A stretch of DNA of 64,000 nucleotides from Andrena cerasifolii (taxonomy: Eukaryota; Arthropoda; Insecta; Hymenoptera; Andrenidae): contig NC_135123.1 of NCBI RefSeq assembly GCF_050908995.1, positions 6,944,001 through 7,008,000 on the forward strand, given 5' to 3'. Each line of letters begins with the position of its first letter. Within the stretch, counting starts at the first letter, position 1. This document shows, in pieces, positions 1-11,656 of this stretch. The notes under the pieces were generated by a model. It worked only from the letters and a program-made list of their open reading frames with translations. It had not been told where the DNA came from and did no database searches. Made by a program: the position numbers and the translations under genes.

Positions 1-2530
1 CAAAAAAATAAAAATTTCTTTTTTTATAAAATCAGAATGTAAATTTTGGGCGAAGCTGAGTAGTAAAGCTAGTCCTGTATAAGAATATCAGGTATAGCCG
101 CTTGGCCGCTGCGAGTACCGCACGGTCCGACCAGTCGAGCCGGTGCTGGGCGGCGCAGCGTCAACTTTTGGCAATTTTTACAGGGCCAATTTTAAAATAT
201 CCATATTTTTAAAAGTTTGTCCATCGAGGGGAAGAATAGAACTACATTCTCCTTTTTTAGATCCTTAAAATCGCGCTCGATGTTAAAAACCTGCATTTGT
301 TTAAAATAATTGCACAAAAATGTTTCAAATTTTGTTTGACACTGAAATAATTTTTTCTTAAAACTTCAATGTCTCCTCTATAAGCACCGTAAAGCTGATC
401 TCCATCCGCTTACTACTTCCATAGCTATAATGTATTGAAAAAAAGTTAGCACTTAACTTCAAACAACTGTAAAATCGACATTTTTCAAAATTTCGAAAAA
501 TCCTTCGAGGTACGTTTAATATCACTAAAGACCACAACATATTCAAATTTCAGCAATCTACGAAATCTTACTCCGAAATCTATCCGAGTTCGCGTGGAAT
601 GTCCCTTCAATCAAGTCCCATCCCTCTCGAATCTTCCACCCTTCGCAGAGACTGGATGAAAAATCGAGGGAGGGAAAGGCTAACAAAAGTCGACGAACTC
701 TCGATATCGAACTAAGTTGGCCTCGGCTCGGTTCGACCAGTCATTGACATTCGAATTTTCGACTGGACCGCAATCTTTTTCCTTCCCTTTCTTTTTTCTT
801 TCCCATCGGTGGCCCCCGTCCACCCGTCCCTCCCTGTCGGTTCAGGCTCGTCCGCAGGAAACATGCAGGGGGTGGTTTCTCTGCTCTCCACCGCAATTCG
901 TATTCTCCCCCGCGACGCCGTTCGATCAATATTTTAATTTCGCGATGCTGCGGTATTTAGCGGGCGAAAGAACGGACGGACGTACGCGGATGGAGCCGAT
1001 GCGGCCGTGAAAGGGTTCCTTCCAGGATCGATGTATCGCGGAGTTTAGAGAAAATCGTCGGCCACTGGGATATTTTTTTCCGCTGCCTCGGTCGTCCCCC
1101 CGGCTCCTCGTTTATCCAGCGGCCAGTGAAAGGGCTGCAAATCGAGGGAAAACGTTGCCTCGACCGTGCCGAGGGGCCCCGCTCCTCCCTCTGCTTCTTG
1201 GCTCTGTTCTCCTCGATTAGATTTTATAGTAACAGCCCGCTGTTAAAAGTCTCTTATTGAAACCTCGCATGTAAATTGAAACGGCCCTCTAATCCCGTAA
1301 CTCTCCGCGAGCATCTTTGCTCCCATACCTCCGAGTCCATTACGGACGCTCGAAGGAAATAGGAATCGGTCGCAGGGGGGCCGTGGGGCTGATGGAACTT
1401 TTCTAAAAACGCAAGTATCCTCGGGGCAGCGGCGCGGGTCACGTTGAATTTTACATGAAGTGCATTTAATCTGCGTCGCACGAAGCCCTGCAGGGTCGGT
1501 CGAGCCCTCCGCCATTTATAGACGGGCTTTATGAAATTGCGAGCGCGGAGCACAGGCCGCTTACCATCGTCGACAATTCCATTTGCAAGCTTGATCGAAG
1601 CTGCCGCTTGTTAACAACAATTCCGACGGAATTAAAATTGCAATTAAAATCACGGAACGGTGGCAGAGCGCCCCGCCGTCGACACCCGATATCGATCGCT
1701 TCGGATCTCCATATGTAAAGCGTTTTCCAATTTTTTAATCGAGCGAACCATTGCCACCGGACACAAGATCAGCGCCAGCGAAATAACAGCGCGAAGCAAA
1801 CGCTCTTGTTCGATAAACCTTTCGAGGCCGCTCGATGGGAGATACATCGGCGGCGGGCGGTGGAAAGCTCGTTGAATTTTCACCGGCCCCGACCTATCGT
1901 TCTTTTTTCTTTTTTCTTTTTCCACGCAAACGAATCGATCTTCCGTTGTCGTCCGCGAGGTGCGTCGACCCGAACCAACGTTTGTCCACTTTCTCGTCGT
2001 TCGACACGCCGTCCACGTACGTGCATATACGCGGATGCTTTCCAGAAAGAGCCAGAAAAAACGATACACTTTATGCCGCGTTTACACGAAACGGGCGAAG
2101 CACCGGGCGGGGAGGGAAAACAGGAGGGACGAAAACAGGCTCGTTGACATGCGACGCTCGTCCTGGAAAATTGGAATGGACGGTTCTCGAACTGGACGTC
2201 GACAGGCCTTCTTTCTAATCGCGATCTTTGAAAGCCGCGCGACGCGATCGCTTGAATGGGTGCGCTTCGAACTCGAGCCACTTTCTCGAGCTCTTTGCTC
2301 GACTTTTGTGGATTTCCAGTATTCCTTGTTCGACGTGAACCGTTTCCAAATGATCGGCGGGGGGAGATCTGTCGCGTGGGAAATTCGTCGAATTTATTTT
2401 AGAATATCGATTGTCTCGTTGCACGTTTCGTTGACCATTAAAAGTGGGTATTTCTGAAAAAGATCGACATGGTATCAGGAGCGTATCAGTGGGAAAGAGA
2501 GGTTTTGTAAGACAGTCTATCACGTAACAG
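1..2530. other. Non-coding, AT-rich 1-560 then GC-rich; no gene seen
   Basis: Bases 1-560 are AT-rich and unlike the GC-rich DNA that follows, as in the transposon islands elsewhere in the window, so they may be the end of an element cut by the window edge; no terminal repeat is visible. From 600 to 2530 open frames overlap on both strands with low-complexity translations, as expected by chance in stop-poor GC-rich DNA. Probably part of the upstream NFI intron. Confidence 0.5.
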
Positions 2531-2539
2531 GGGAGGTAA

Positions 2540-3030
2540 ACAGGGGCAGTTTGTAGTCTAGGAACAATATGGTTAAGAGGGGAATGCGATTTGTACTTTG
2601 GGATCTTTCATATAGCTAGCAAAATGGCAATTTGCAGTCTAAGGTCTGTCACGTTAAGGGAAGAAGGTACTCTGTAGTCCAGAGTCCCTCGTGCAGTTAG
2701 GAAAGAGGTACTGTATGGTTCAGACTCTCGCGTACAATCATGGAAATGGGATATGTGCTGTAGAGTCTATCACATAACTAGGGGAACGGCAGTTTGTTAC
2801 CCAAAGCCTATCGCATAACAAAGAACGAGGCAGTTTGCAGCCCAGTGACTATTAAATAAGTGGAAGCAGGTGATTCGTAGTCGAGAGTCTATCATACCGC
2901 TAGGGAAACGGCAATTCGTAGTCCAAACTCTGTCACACAATTAGGACAAACTGCCATAAAACGAAAAGGCCACTTTGTAGTCCGAAGTCTGTCGCATAAG
3001 GAAAAAGGCGATTCGCAGTCCGCCGTCCGA
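2540..3030. repeat. Diverged minisatellite, about 40 bp period, about 12 units
   Basis: A core like GCAGTTTGTAGTCCAAAGTC followed by TRTCRCATAA recurs at about 2549, 2592, 2630, 2677, 2715, 2757, 2793, 2833, 2875, 2914, 2974 and 3012. Spacing is 36-47 bases, with one 60-base gap. Units share about 60-80 percent of positions by eye, so the array is old. Confidence 0.8.
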
Positions 3031-3834
3031 ACAATGGCGTCAAGACTCATACTTCATTCGAACGAGGATTCCTTCGTGCGCCTTAAAGTCTGTTTTCCGC
3101 TATTCTGATTCCTGGAAGTCTATTTCTAACGCCCTAGACTCGGGAGTCAGTTATCTGTCCGCCACAATCCCTTTCCCCCATGCTTAATTTATCTTACGAT
3201 CTAACGAGATTTATCGCGCGAAATAATGGTTCGGTATCCAGAAACTCCTACTTCTAAGTAGGACAGCGTAGAAACTTGCGGGGGGGGGGGGGGGGGGCGA
3301 AAAGAGAAATTGGGAAATTTGATAAAAGTTTCCTCGACCCTCTGGCAATTAAAGAGGGCTGTGTAATATTGCGGATCCCCAAGCGGATCGCGAAAAGAAC
3401 GCGTCATATATAGCTGCAACTCGCGTGGCGCGAAACAATTTCGCATCCCACCAGAATTAAGGCCTGCCAGTCCTCGAATCGAATTTTGTTCGATACCTAC
3501 TCTGCCACCCTCCAGTAATTGCTTGCAAATCCACAGTTTGCCATTCTCAAAAAAACAACGATTCACCCATTCCCATTTATCATTACTACAAGCCCTACGT
3601 GTTCCATCGATCACTGGCAAATTAGCGTCCAAATCAGCCCCTAGGTCAAAACCCACCCCCGCTGTGTTCACGTTCCCAAAACGGCCAATAATCGGTCCCC
3701 CGTTGGAACCCGATTAACTCCTTCCGCGAAGGGTCTCGTTGCGCGGAAAAGCACCCTCGAAAAAGTCCAGCCCCCCCCCCCCTCCGGAGGGGGAGGATTC
3801 AACGTCCGCTGGGAGAAGGGAAAGCGAGAAAGCC
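3031..3834. other. Non-coding spacer with G and C homopolymer runs
   Basis: No gene is recognised. A G run of about 18 lies at 3280-3297 and a C run at about 3771-3782; both are prone to length error. The open frames here are not protein-like. Confidence 0.5.
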
Positions 3835-3842
3835 CGTGGAGC

Positions 3843-5405
3843 CAACACCACCTATATAATAAAGCCAAACAGCTTCGTCGTGACGTCACCGCTGAGCGGC
3901 ATTCACGAATTAGGCGGAATAATAAGGTCCCCTCAAATAATGTATTTACAAGCGAAAAGTTTATTTGGTTTAATTACATCCTGCACATCCGCGCAAGAAG
4001 TTCACACAATCGTTTGTTAATTCTCTTAAAAGCTGAAAGGAAGCCAGTTCAAAGTTGTACTTTTTGTATATGTGGAAAAACTAAGAACAAATTACTTTAT
4101 TTAGAAAACTTTATTCAGTTTTTCATAACATACAAATAAAATATACTGCCTTTGAAAACACACAAAAATAAAATATTCCGTTTCTGATAACATTTAAAAA
4201 TAAGATATTCAGTTTTTCATAACATACAAAAATAAAATATTCAGTTTTTGACAACTATTATAAAAAGTAATATAAACTTTGCATGTGTTTTTTTTTATAA
4301 TATCATGTATCAAGTACCTACACAAGAAATTATAAATCATAATTCCCGTCATTCTTAAGAATCTATATGCATGTGGAGATATAAAAAAAAGCATTGAAGA
4401 AACTATCATTGTCTCAGGCTGGAAGCGATATCACTGTTTGGGCTGTGTATAAAGCTGAATTTGTGATCTACAAAATGAGAGGATCTTATTATTTTCCTTA
4501 TTAATAATTTTTAGTGATTCCAATAAATTTAGAACTACATCCGCTATCACATTTTCATCACCTGTATTGATATTCTCTAAAACATCTGTTATTTTTTCAA
4601 TATCCATCACACTATTTACAAATTTGGGAATGCCTTTAACTGATATTTTCGAGCCTTTCACAAAAATGGTTACTTTCAAGTTCAAATCAATCAAGATATA
4701 CATTATATCAATTTGATTATTTTCCAAGTTTAAATGAAGGTAAATAATATATTCTTTTTTAACCATAATATTCCACTTTTCACCTATGCTAACCAATTTG
4801 GCTGTGCAGCTAAATTCTTCCAAAAGTTTTGAGGAAGAACCGTTTCTCACGTTCTGCAGCAGTTTTTTCACTTTCAATAATAGCACTTTGGATAGCTAGA
4901 GCTTCTCGTCTGGTCTTCTTCTCAAGCGGAGATTCTCTGTAATTTATATCGTTACTGAAATAAGAGGCATACTGTGGAAAAATACAGGGCACTGCGCCAC
5001 TTTTCACCCTGGGTTTCTCTAAAGAAACTGTTATTGTTTTTCCTGTTTTCTAATCTACTGCCGTTATAGTAAATTCAATGTCAGATTTCGCAAAGTGTCG
5101 ATGGCACACTGCTGAATGCTTCGAGCTAACAAAATTGTTAGTTGGAAATTTAAAAACATGCACTTTGGATGTATCGTTAGCAGAATAATTGCCATTACGC
5201 CCAGGTACAGGACACTTGTTAACCATTTTGAACTAATTATTACTTTAAACGACTACGAATATCACTTAAAACAACCACACGTGGTGGACATACATAAGTA
5301 CATCCGTGACTTCGAACACGGACTGGTCGCTCTATGCCTCTTGTATATGACGTCACAGGGTCACGTGGTACAGAGCAGTTTGGCTTTATTATATAGGTGG
5401 TGTTG
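3843..5405 (-). mobile_element. P-element-like DNA transposon relic with THAP domain
   Basis: A 1.56 kb AT-rich element bounded by perfect inverted repeats (3842-3870 and 5378-5406; they begin CAACACCACCTATATAATAA). Flanks GTGGAGC (3836-3842) and GTCGAGC (5406-5412) look like a target duplication with one mismatch; P elements make 8-bp GC-rich duplications. The minus strand encodes a decayed THAP-type transposase (separate entry). Subterminal GTGACGTCA motifs occur near both ends. The internal length is too short for a complete transposase, so this is a non-autonomous or deleted copy. Confidence 0.8.
4431..5226 (-). pseudogene. Decayed THAP-domain transposase of the P-like element
   Basis: Reading the minus strand from ATG at 5226 gives MVNKCPVPGRNGNYSANDTS, HVFKFPTN, then VCHRHFAKSDIEF, an in-frame TAG, KTGKTITVSLEKPRVKSGAV and PCIFPQYASYF. 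This is a THAP zinc finger: an initial Cys, the CxxH pair VCHRH and the terminal AVPxIF motif. A stretch between KFPT and the CxxH pair appears deleted, one stop interrupts the domain, and a frame change near 4810-4886 leads into a second block (4431-4886). In P elements the THAP domain binds the element's ends (established). Not functional as it stands. Confidence 0.82.
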
Positions 5406-5406
5406 G

Positions 5407-6599
5407 TCGAGCGCGGCGCTCGACGGCAGTATGGAACCGGGTGAAAAAAAGGAGCGCGGCAAGCAGGGGGTAGAAATTGCCGGAGCAACGGTGGAGTGGC
5501 GGCGGGGAGGGTGGAAGGGAAAGAGAGACAGAAAGGGAGCAAGAAAAATTCTTGCCTCGGCCCGTTTCGGTGGGGGTGTCCGAGTCGGTCGTTTTCTCTT
5601 AATTTCGAGACAGGCCGCAGGACGATATCGACTACTTCAATTCCGTTGCACGGGCCACGGGAGAGGGCGAGGGAGAGCGAAAGGGGTGAGCGCTGTAGGA
5701 GGATGGGTGGCGAGAGAGGATCAGAAGGAAGAGGGAACGCTACGAGCTGGCGAGAGGGAGACGGAGGACCGGGACGAGGAGACAAAACCAGACGCACGGA
5801 ATTCGAGAAACAGAGACAGTGACCGGCGGGGGGGGGGGGGTGTGGAGGGATTTCGAAGGGGGGAAAAGGCGGAAGATGTGGCCAGACGGAGACAGGGACA
5901 TTGTAGGACGCGGAGGAACGTGTACGAGCGCTATCACGCGAGAAGAGGGCGGCAGACGACGAAGGGCGGACGTGGGGGTGCAAAGTGCGCGGGGTGTGTG
6001 TGCAGACAGTGCACCCACCAACACCCGCAAGAAGTATCCGAGTACACGGGTATACACACGAGGTTTTCGGGCACGTCGAAAGGGTCGGTGGAGGGCGGGG
6101 GGGGGGGGTCGGGGCATGGCCGGTCGGTGAGAGGGTTGGCGCGAGGGGAGCGGGGCTGTGGAACGGGGGTAGCAGAGAGCGTAGACATGTAGCGCATACG
6201 CCGTCGCGACGGAGGCTGCGGCTACGCGGCGCCTACCAACCACCATCTATAATCTCTATGCGGATATCGATTTTCCACCCTGTATTTCCTAAATTTATGC
6301 AAACTAGCAGCCCCGTCCTCCGCCGCTCCGCGGACCACCCCCCTCGGTCTGCCCTTCGGCCCGACCACCACAACCCTCGTGTTCTGTCCTACACCCGCCC
6401 ATCCACCTATAAACCCTCCCCCTTTGTTCCTGTGTCGTTGTTTCCCTCTCTGTCCTCCTTGCGCTCGACCGTTGTCTCCTCTTTCTCTCTCGATCCTCCA
6501 CCTCCTCCCCCCGTGTCGGTCGGTTCCAGTGTTGTGCCCGGTATGTGTGTCGGCCCCATTCATCTAACGAGCTCAAGCGGGCTATCGCATCACGATGCA
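5407..6599. other. GC-rich tract, purine-rich then pyrimidine-rich; no gene seen
   Basis: The + strand is strongly purine-rich (GAG, GGGG, GGA) from about 5440 to 6200 and switches to pyrimidine-rich (CTCC, CCCC) from about 6300 to 6590. Long open frames occur in several frames on both strands, including one of 358 codons that runs in from the transposon; their Arg/Gly or Pro/Ser composition shows they are by-products of base composition. Confidence 0.6.
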
Positions 6600-6607
6600 C
6601 CTCGCAC

Positions 6608-7784
6608 TAGTGGTGGAGAATTATCGATAGTATATCGATAATTATCGATAGTTTTCAATATCGAGAGCTATCGATATTTTTATGTGACTGTCGATGGTGA
6701 TCGATAGTCTTCTCCCCTCCACTTCCACTCTGTTCATGTCACGACGCTATCCACGTTGCTCGACACTCTAGACAGCGACAGCCATGTTTTAAAATAATAA
6801 TTGTTATAATGTTTTTAAGTAAATGAAGCACTTCAACCGTTGCACAGCGGGGAAATTTTGCGATTTTATGGCCAAAACCATAAAAATGAAAATTTTGAAT
6901 TTCAGCTCAACGTAAAATAGGAATGAAAATCATTGCGGGATATTATGGGATTTATAAGTATTTTATGTAATGAAAATTGATTCTTATATGAAAAGGTTAT
7001 TTCTAAAACACTACTTTAAAAATTGTATAAATTGCGTGTTAAAACCCGAAACATAATTATCTTGAGGACAAAAAGATATCACGCACCATCAGGAACTGAA
7101 TCCATGCCTTCAAATTATTTTCGGAACTTTGGATAATACAATATAAATGTTTAAAGTAACTCGAAAATCTAGATTAATTCTTTGCGATCGTTCTAACCTC
7201 GCATGAACATAAGTATTTGAGAGTCTACACGAGCTGTGTATTAAAACATTTAACAGTAAAATTGGAGGCATTTGATGCTCATATTAGTTCTTCAATTGAC
7301 ATTTGCATTTATTTTGTCAAATTAAAATTTTTATTTCTGTGGTTTTGGCGATAAAATCGCAAAATTTCCCCGCTGTGCGTTGTCAGAGTTATGCAAGATA
7401 TACTTCTGTATTCCGGCTACTTTCCTAGAGTATAAAAGAATCTTTAGTAAAACTCAACAAATAATTTCCGAGAGAGGGTCCAGACTTAATCGTTTTTTTA
7501 AATAAAAATCAATGGCTATTTTCGTACACTACTCTTTTTTTTAAACTTCTATATTCTTCAATTTGAATTCTTTTCTATTTGGCATTGAACGTCAATTATA
7601 TTCAACTGTTGCTAATTTTTTCCAATAAAAATGACGATTATTATACGCTTGTAATATAGGTTTAGGTTTATTTTTTTATCGCTTGTAACATGTAGTTACA
7701 TACATGATAGTGGATTTATGTTACGGAAACAATCGATAATTATCGATAGTACGAATCACCACCATCTATAATTCTCCACCACTA
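6608..7784. mobile_element. hAT-type DNA transposon, non-autonomous
   Basis: Exact 8-bp target duplication CCTCGCAC at 6600-6607 and 7785-7792, the size made by hAT transposases. The ends are inverted: TAGTGGTGGAGAATTATCGA on the left, and the reverse complement of the right end begins TAGTGGTGGAGAATTATAGA. Palindromic TATCGATA/ATCGATAATTATCGAT motifs cluster just inside both ends, like subterminal transposase sites. No transposase is recognised. A Transib-like copy is inserted inside at 6843-7377. Confidence 0.9.
6843..7377. mobile_element. Transib-like non-autonomous element nested in the hAT copy
   Basis: Ends are inverted repeats starting CACAGCGGGGAAATTTTGCG, flanked by a perfect 5-bp duplication CGTTG (6838-6842 and 7378-7382). 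A 5-bp GC-rich duplication and CAC-initial ends are hallmarks of Transib elements (established). The interior is shared, in opposite orientation, with the copy at 11657-12611 but lacks that copy's transposase fragment. Confidence 0.85.
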
Positions 7785-7792
7785 CCTCGCAC

Positions 7793-9074
7793 CTCCTCGT
7801 CACCGAGGAGGTGGTATATCCCGGTTTACGCCGAGCTCGAACCAGCGGGGGTGGGGGTTGGAGGACGAGAACCGGTGCGTGCCGAGGGGGCAGGTTGTTA
7901 ATGTTGGATTATGTTTCGGCTTTCGGGGGTTATTAATTATCGATGCAGCCGGCCACCCTGGATTACGCGGTTCTTCGGCCGGGGCGGCCTTTTTTCCTGT
8001 CGCGCCGCGGCGGACGGGAGTGGGTAACAGGGGTTTAACGAGGCCGATTTATCGCGCGGCGCGATGCGAATCGATGAGTGGGTAAACAGGCCGGGCGAGC
8101 TTCGAGGAGCTGCGGGGGTGGTTTTCATAGCGCTGCTCGACGAAGAATGGGGGGGTACCGTGTAGGTTACACGACAGATTCAACCCTCCGTATGGAATCA
8201 GACTTTCTCGTCCTGCCCCTGGTAGCAGTCGAATGCTAACGGCAGATAACAGCGACAACGGAACCACGTATATACATACGTTCCATCATGCTAGCTAACG
8301 CAGCACGAAGAAAAGAAACGGTCGGACACAGTGGGGGCCGATGTTCCATTGAATCGCCAGGGAGCCGGAAGTCGCGATGCTCGTGCAGATTCCTGGCCCA
8401 TAAAACTAGGAGAGAGGAACATCGGCGATGCCACGGCGGTAGGGATATGTGGACGATAGCGCGGAGCGAGAAAGCAGGCCGTTCCGAAAATTTTATTGCC
8501 ATTGTTTCCGGCGTTTCCGCGGAGGAGCGGGCCGCGCTCGTTTCTTCCGCAGGAATATTCACGCGATACCGAAACACGGCCGGGAGGGGCGAAGGGGAAC
8601 ACGCGCGAAAGGGTTTCTCCTCGAGACATATGCGATATGCCTCTCCTTGGCAATAAAACGCGAATAGAGGGCGAGAGAGGGGGTGAGAGCGAGGGTGAGA
8701 CACGGAAGCAGATTATTTCGCGTCTGAACGATACGGCCGTCGTCTCACGGGTCTCTGCTTCTTGGGAGGCGGGGAGGTTCCGTCGAGGATTCGTCTTTCC
8801 AGAATCGTTTATTTTCGGAGCTTCTCACTTCCGGGACCGAGGGCCGCTGCAGGGGGGTATATGGCGTAAAAAGTCTTACGCGCGATCGAGCTCGTTTCAT
8901 TGAATCGACGGGGAAAAATTGGAGGATGTTGCACGGTTCGTTGAGAACTCTTTCCTTCGCGCTTCCCCGGCGCGCGGTTCCACATCTTTCTATGCAATTG
9001 TGCTTTTTTTGGGTCGACCGTGGAATCAGAGGGAGGGGGCTAAAAACTGTTTGAAGTTTCATCAACCTGGCTGG
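7793..9074. other. GC-rich non-coding DNA, nothing recognised
   Basis: Open frames overlap on both strands at 7858-9065, but none shows a protein motif or a consistent coding pattern. Read as intronic or intergenic GC-rich DNA. Confidence 0.45.
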
Positions 9075-9230
9075 AAGTAATTATTATTATTATATGGGAC
9101 AAAAAATCCCATAGTTATAACAGTACATGTTCGACGGCGCTAACAATGATTAGCACTTATTCCACTAAATTATCATCATAGATTTCACCTGACAGTCTAT
9201 ATAACAAAGACCGGAACGAACTTCGAGAGA
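9075..9230 (-). mobile_element. Probable 3' end of a truncated LINE (non-LTR retrotransposon)
   Basis: On the minus strand the sequence ends with a small hairpin (ATGGGA, T-rich loop, TCCCAT) followed by a TAA-triplet tail at about 9082-9097. A hairpin plus short triplet tail is typical of several insect LINE 3' ends. No reverse-transcriptase coding remains, and the 5' truncation point is unclear. Confidence 0.4.
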
Positions 9231-9288
9231 GACAAAAAGGGTCCATGCCATTAAAACGTTGATGAGCCACACTCGTGGCGCGGTTGAA

Positions 9289-9867
9289 GGGGTTATACCT
9301 AGTCAGGCGGCCGAAAAGAGGCGAATGTTTGCGAATTTTTTGTGAAAAAGCGGAAGCATATATTCTTACAGAACTTTTTGCACTTGAAAGTGCAACATTT
9401 AAAGAACATTTAGTATTTTTTTCGTAGAAAAATATTTACGTTTATAGTAAAGTAACAACCGATATCCAAGAAGCGTTTTTAAAAATTTGCTTTTGCGGTG
9501 AGCACTGCCATTCGGAACCAGATTGTCTAAAATCAAAAAAACAAAAATGATTTCGTTAGTATATTAATGTATCCTCAGGTTGACGGAGAGAATTTTCCGA
9601 AATATTAATCTATAACAAAATGGCGGCTATTTAAATTTTAAATCCTGATTTTTTCGCGTGATTTTTGCACGAAAAAATCAGCAGTTCAACCTTAAATAGC
9701 CGCTATATTGTTTTAAATCAATATTCTTTAAATTCTTTAAAAATGTTCTTTAAATGTTGCTCTTTTAAGCGCAAAAAGTTTTGTAAAAATATACGCTTCC
9801 GCTTGTTCAAAAAAAATTCACAAACATTCGCCTCTTTTCGGCCGCCTGACTACTTAGGTATAACCCC
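9289..9867. mobile_element. TTAA-flanked foldback element (piggyBac-like MITE)
   Basis: Inverted arms of about 180 bases begin GGGGTTATACCTAGTCAGGC on the left, with a near-identical reverse complement on the right apart from a short insertion. TTAA follows the right end (9868-9871); the left flank is TGAA, one change from TTAA. No coding sequence. Same end type as the elements at 14634, 16890 and 30708. Confidence 0.78.
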
Positions 9868-9871
9868 TTAA

Positions 9872-11651
9872 GGGGTGAACCGAGTAGCGGCGATACTGAG
9901 GTAGTCTCGGAACGAATAGAGGCCTGGATCGCAGTTTTTCTGAACTGTCTTCTGACTTGGGAAAGAAAGTTGACTTAGAAATTTTGTCCCAGTTACATAC
10001 ATCGCCAGACCGCGCTGTATAGTGATTAATGTTTCAAAAGATTCCGTGCACAATTCTTTTCCTCACGATCGACCCTTTTCTACTATTCCCCCGGAGTCGA
10101 AGGAATTTCGAGGTCGCCCTCGATTGGCCGCGGCCTCGAGTGCGCGAACAAGCAATTTGATTTGGCGAATTGATTGTTGGGTACACGAGGAACGCCTGGA
10201 TTAAGGACCGAAGGCGAGGGTGGCGAGGAACTGCGAAATTCATCGCGGCTCGATAAGTCGATTGGATTCGTTAGGTCCCCCACTTTGGCCCAATTCCGGC
10301 AGTTTAACTTTTAAACGGGGGTTTAATCGATATCTCGGGTGCCACCGCGTTGTTTCTAGCGGAATAAGTAAGTAGACTCTTTTGTAATCGAGCCTGCTGA
10401 ATTCCCGAGCAACCAGTTTGCAATGCTCTTTTGCACGATTAACGTTTACACGTTCGTTTCTTGCTTCCATCGCGAGCACCATACAGCTGGAATATAATCG
10501 AGAACTATGCGTCTCGTTTACCGCAAACATGGCCCGCCATATAATTAAAGTACCAGCTCTGAATCACCATTGTCACGGTATAACGGTGGAAAATGGTGGA
10601 AATATCGCCGCGGAACGATCGTTCCTCGGTAAATAAATCTGTCCACGGAATTCCATTCCATAGCGAAAGAAAGAGACTGGCGCAAATAAAAAGGGTTGGA
10701 GGGGCGCGCTTGGATTGAAGCAACCCCCCCAAGGAGACACGAATGAATTATGCTTCTCCTACCACTCTGGCCTATCATCTCGCAGCACGAGCTCTCAGAT
10801 TAGAAAACTCGCGAGCCCCTCATCCTGACGCATATCAGACTCTGGGATCGTCCTGGTCTCGCGGTTTCCACTCGATCTTTCTTTCCGAGGAGAATCTCTC
10901 TCGGTAATCTCGTTAGAGGGATTACTTTTTTTCTCTGAAAAATGGAACCTGCTCATTTTCATTTATCCTCGCCGGATCCTCGCTACCTGGACAACTCAGC
11001 TAGGAACCTTTAACTTCGTTTCCCTTAACGCTGGTCGTGCTTGAGGCAACGCGAGGGTTCCCGCGAAAGCCGTCATTCGAAAATCGGGATTCCCCGAGGG
11101 CCACAACAATCCGCGAAGCTTCGAGTGTACCCGACCTGTCAAAGCGAAAGAATCGAGAGAGTCGAGTCGCGTTCAAGGAGTCGAGACCCGAGGAAACCGT
11201 ATAACGCGAAACCCGCGGCGTTTCTCGATAATTTCGCCTGGAAAGGCGGTTTCAGCCCCCCGAAGACGAGGCTCAAAGGGCGCGGAATGAAGCGCCCAAG
11301 GGGGGTCGTACGAAGCAGCGAGGGTAACGCACCCCCGCGGGGTTGGGCGGCAGGGTGTGTGAGGTTAAACGGGGGTGGCTGGTGATAGCCGAGCCTTGGG
11401 AGGGGTCGGGCGATATTTACAACGCTCTATGCAGAGGCCGGAATTGCCTATAAAGAAATCGCGGAGTCGCTTTGTTCGCGTCATAACGTAGTAACGTAAG
11501 GGGCCAGCAGCTATACAGTCGGGAAGCATGCCAAATTAATAAATATATTCCAGTCTATCCCAGCTACGAGCCTCTTCCTACCGAGGATGTGCCCGAGCCA
11601 TCGTCGTCCAGCGATGGGGGTGTGCGGGCCAACCCCCTTGGAACCAGAGCC
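9872..11651. other. Non-coding DNA, nothing recognised
   Basis: Mostly GC-rich, with overlapping non-protein-like frames on both strands. No terminal repeats, RNA gene or conserved motif seen. Confidence 0.45.
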
Positions 11652-11656
11652 CGCCG

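Noticed and set aside
5116..6192. 358-codon open frame on the + strand
   Set aside because: It begins inside the P-like element, crosses its terminal repeat and continues through purine-rich DNA with Arg/Gly-rich, motif-free translation; other frames are equally open.
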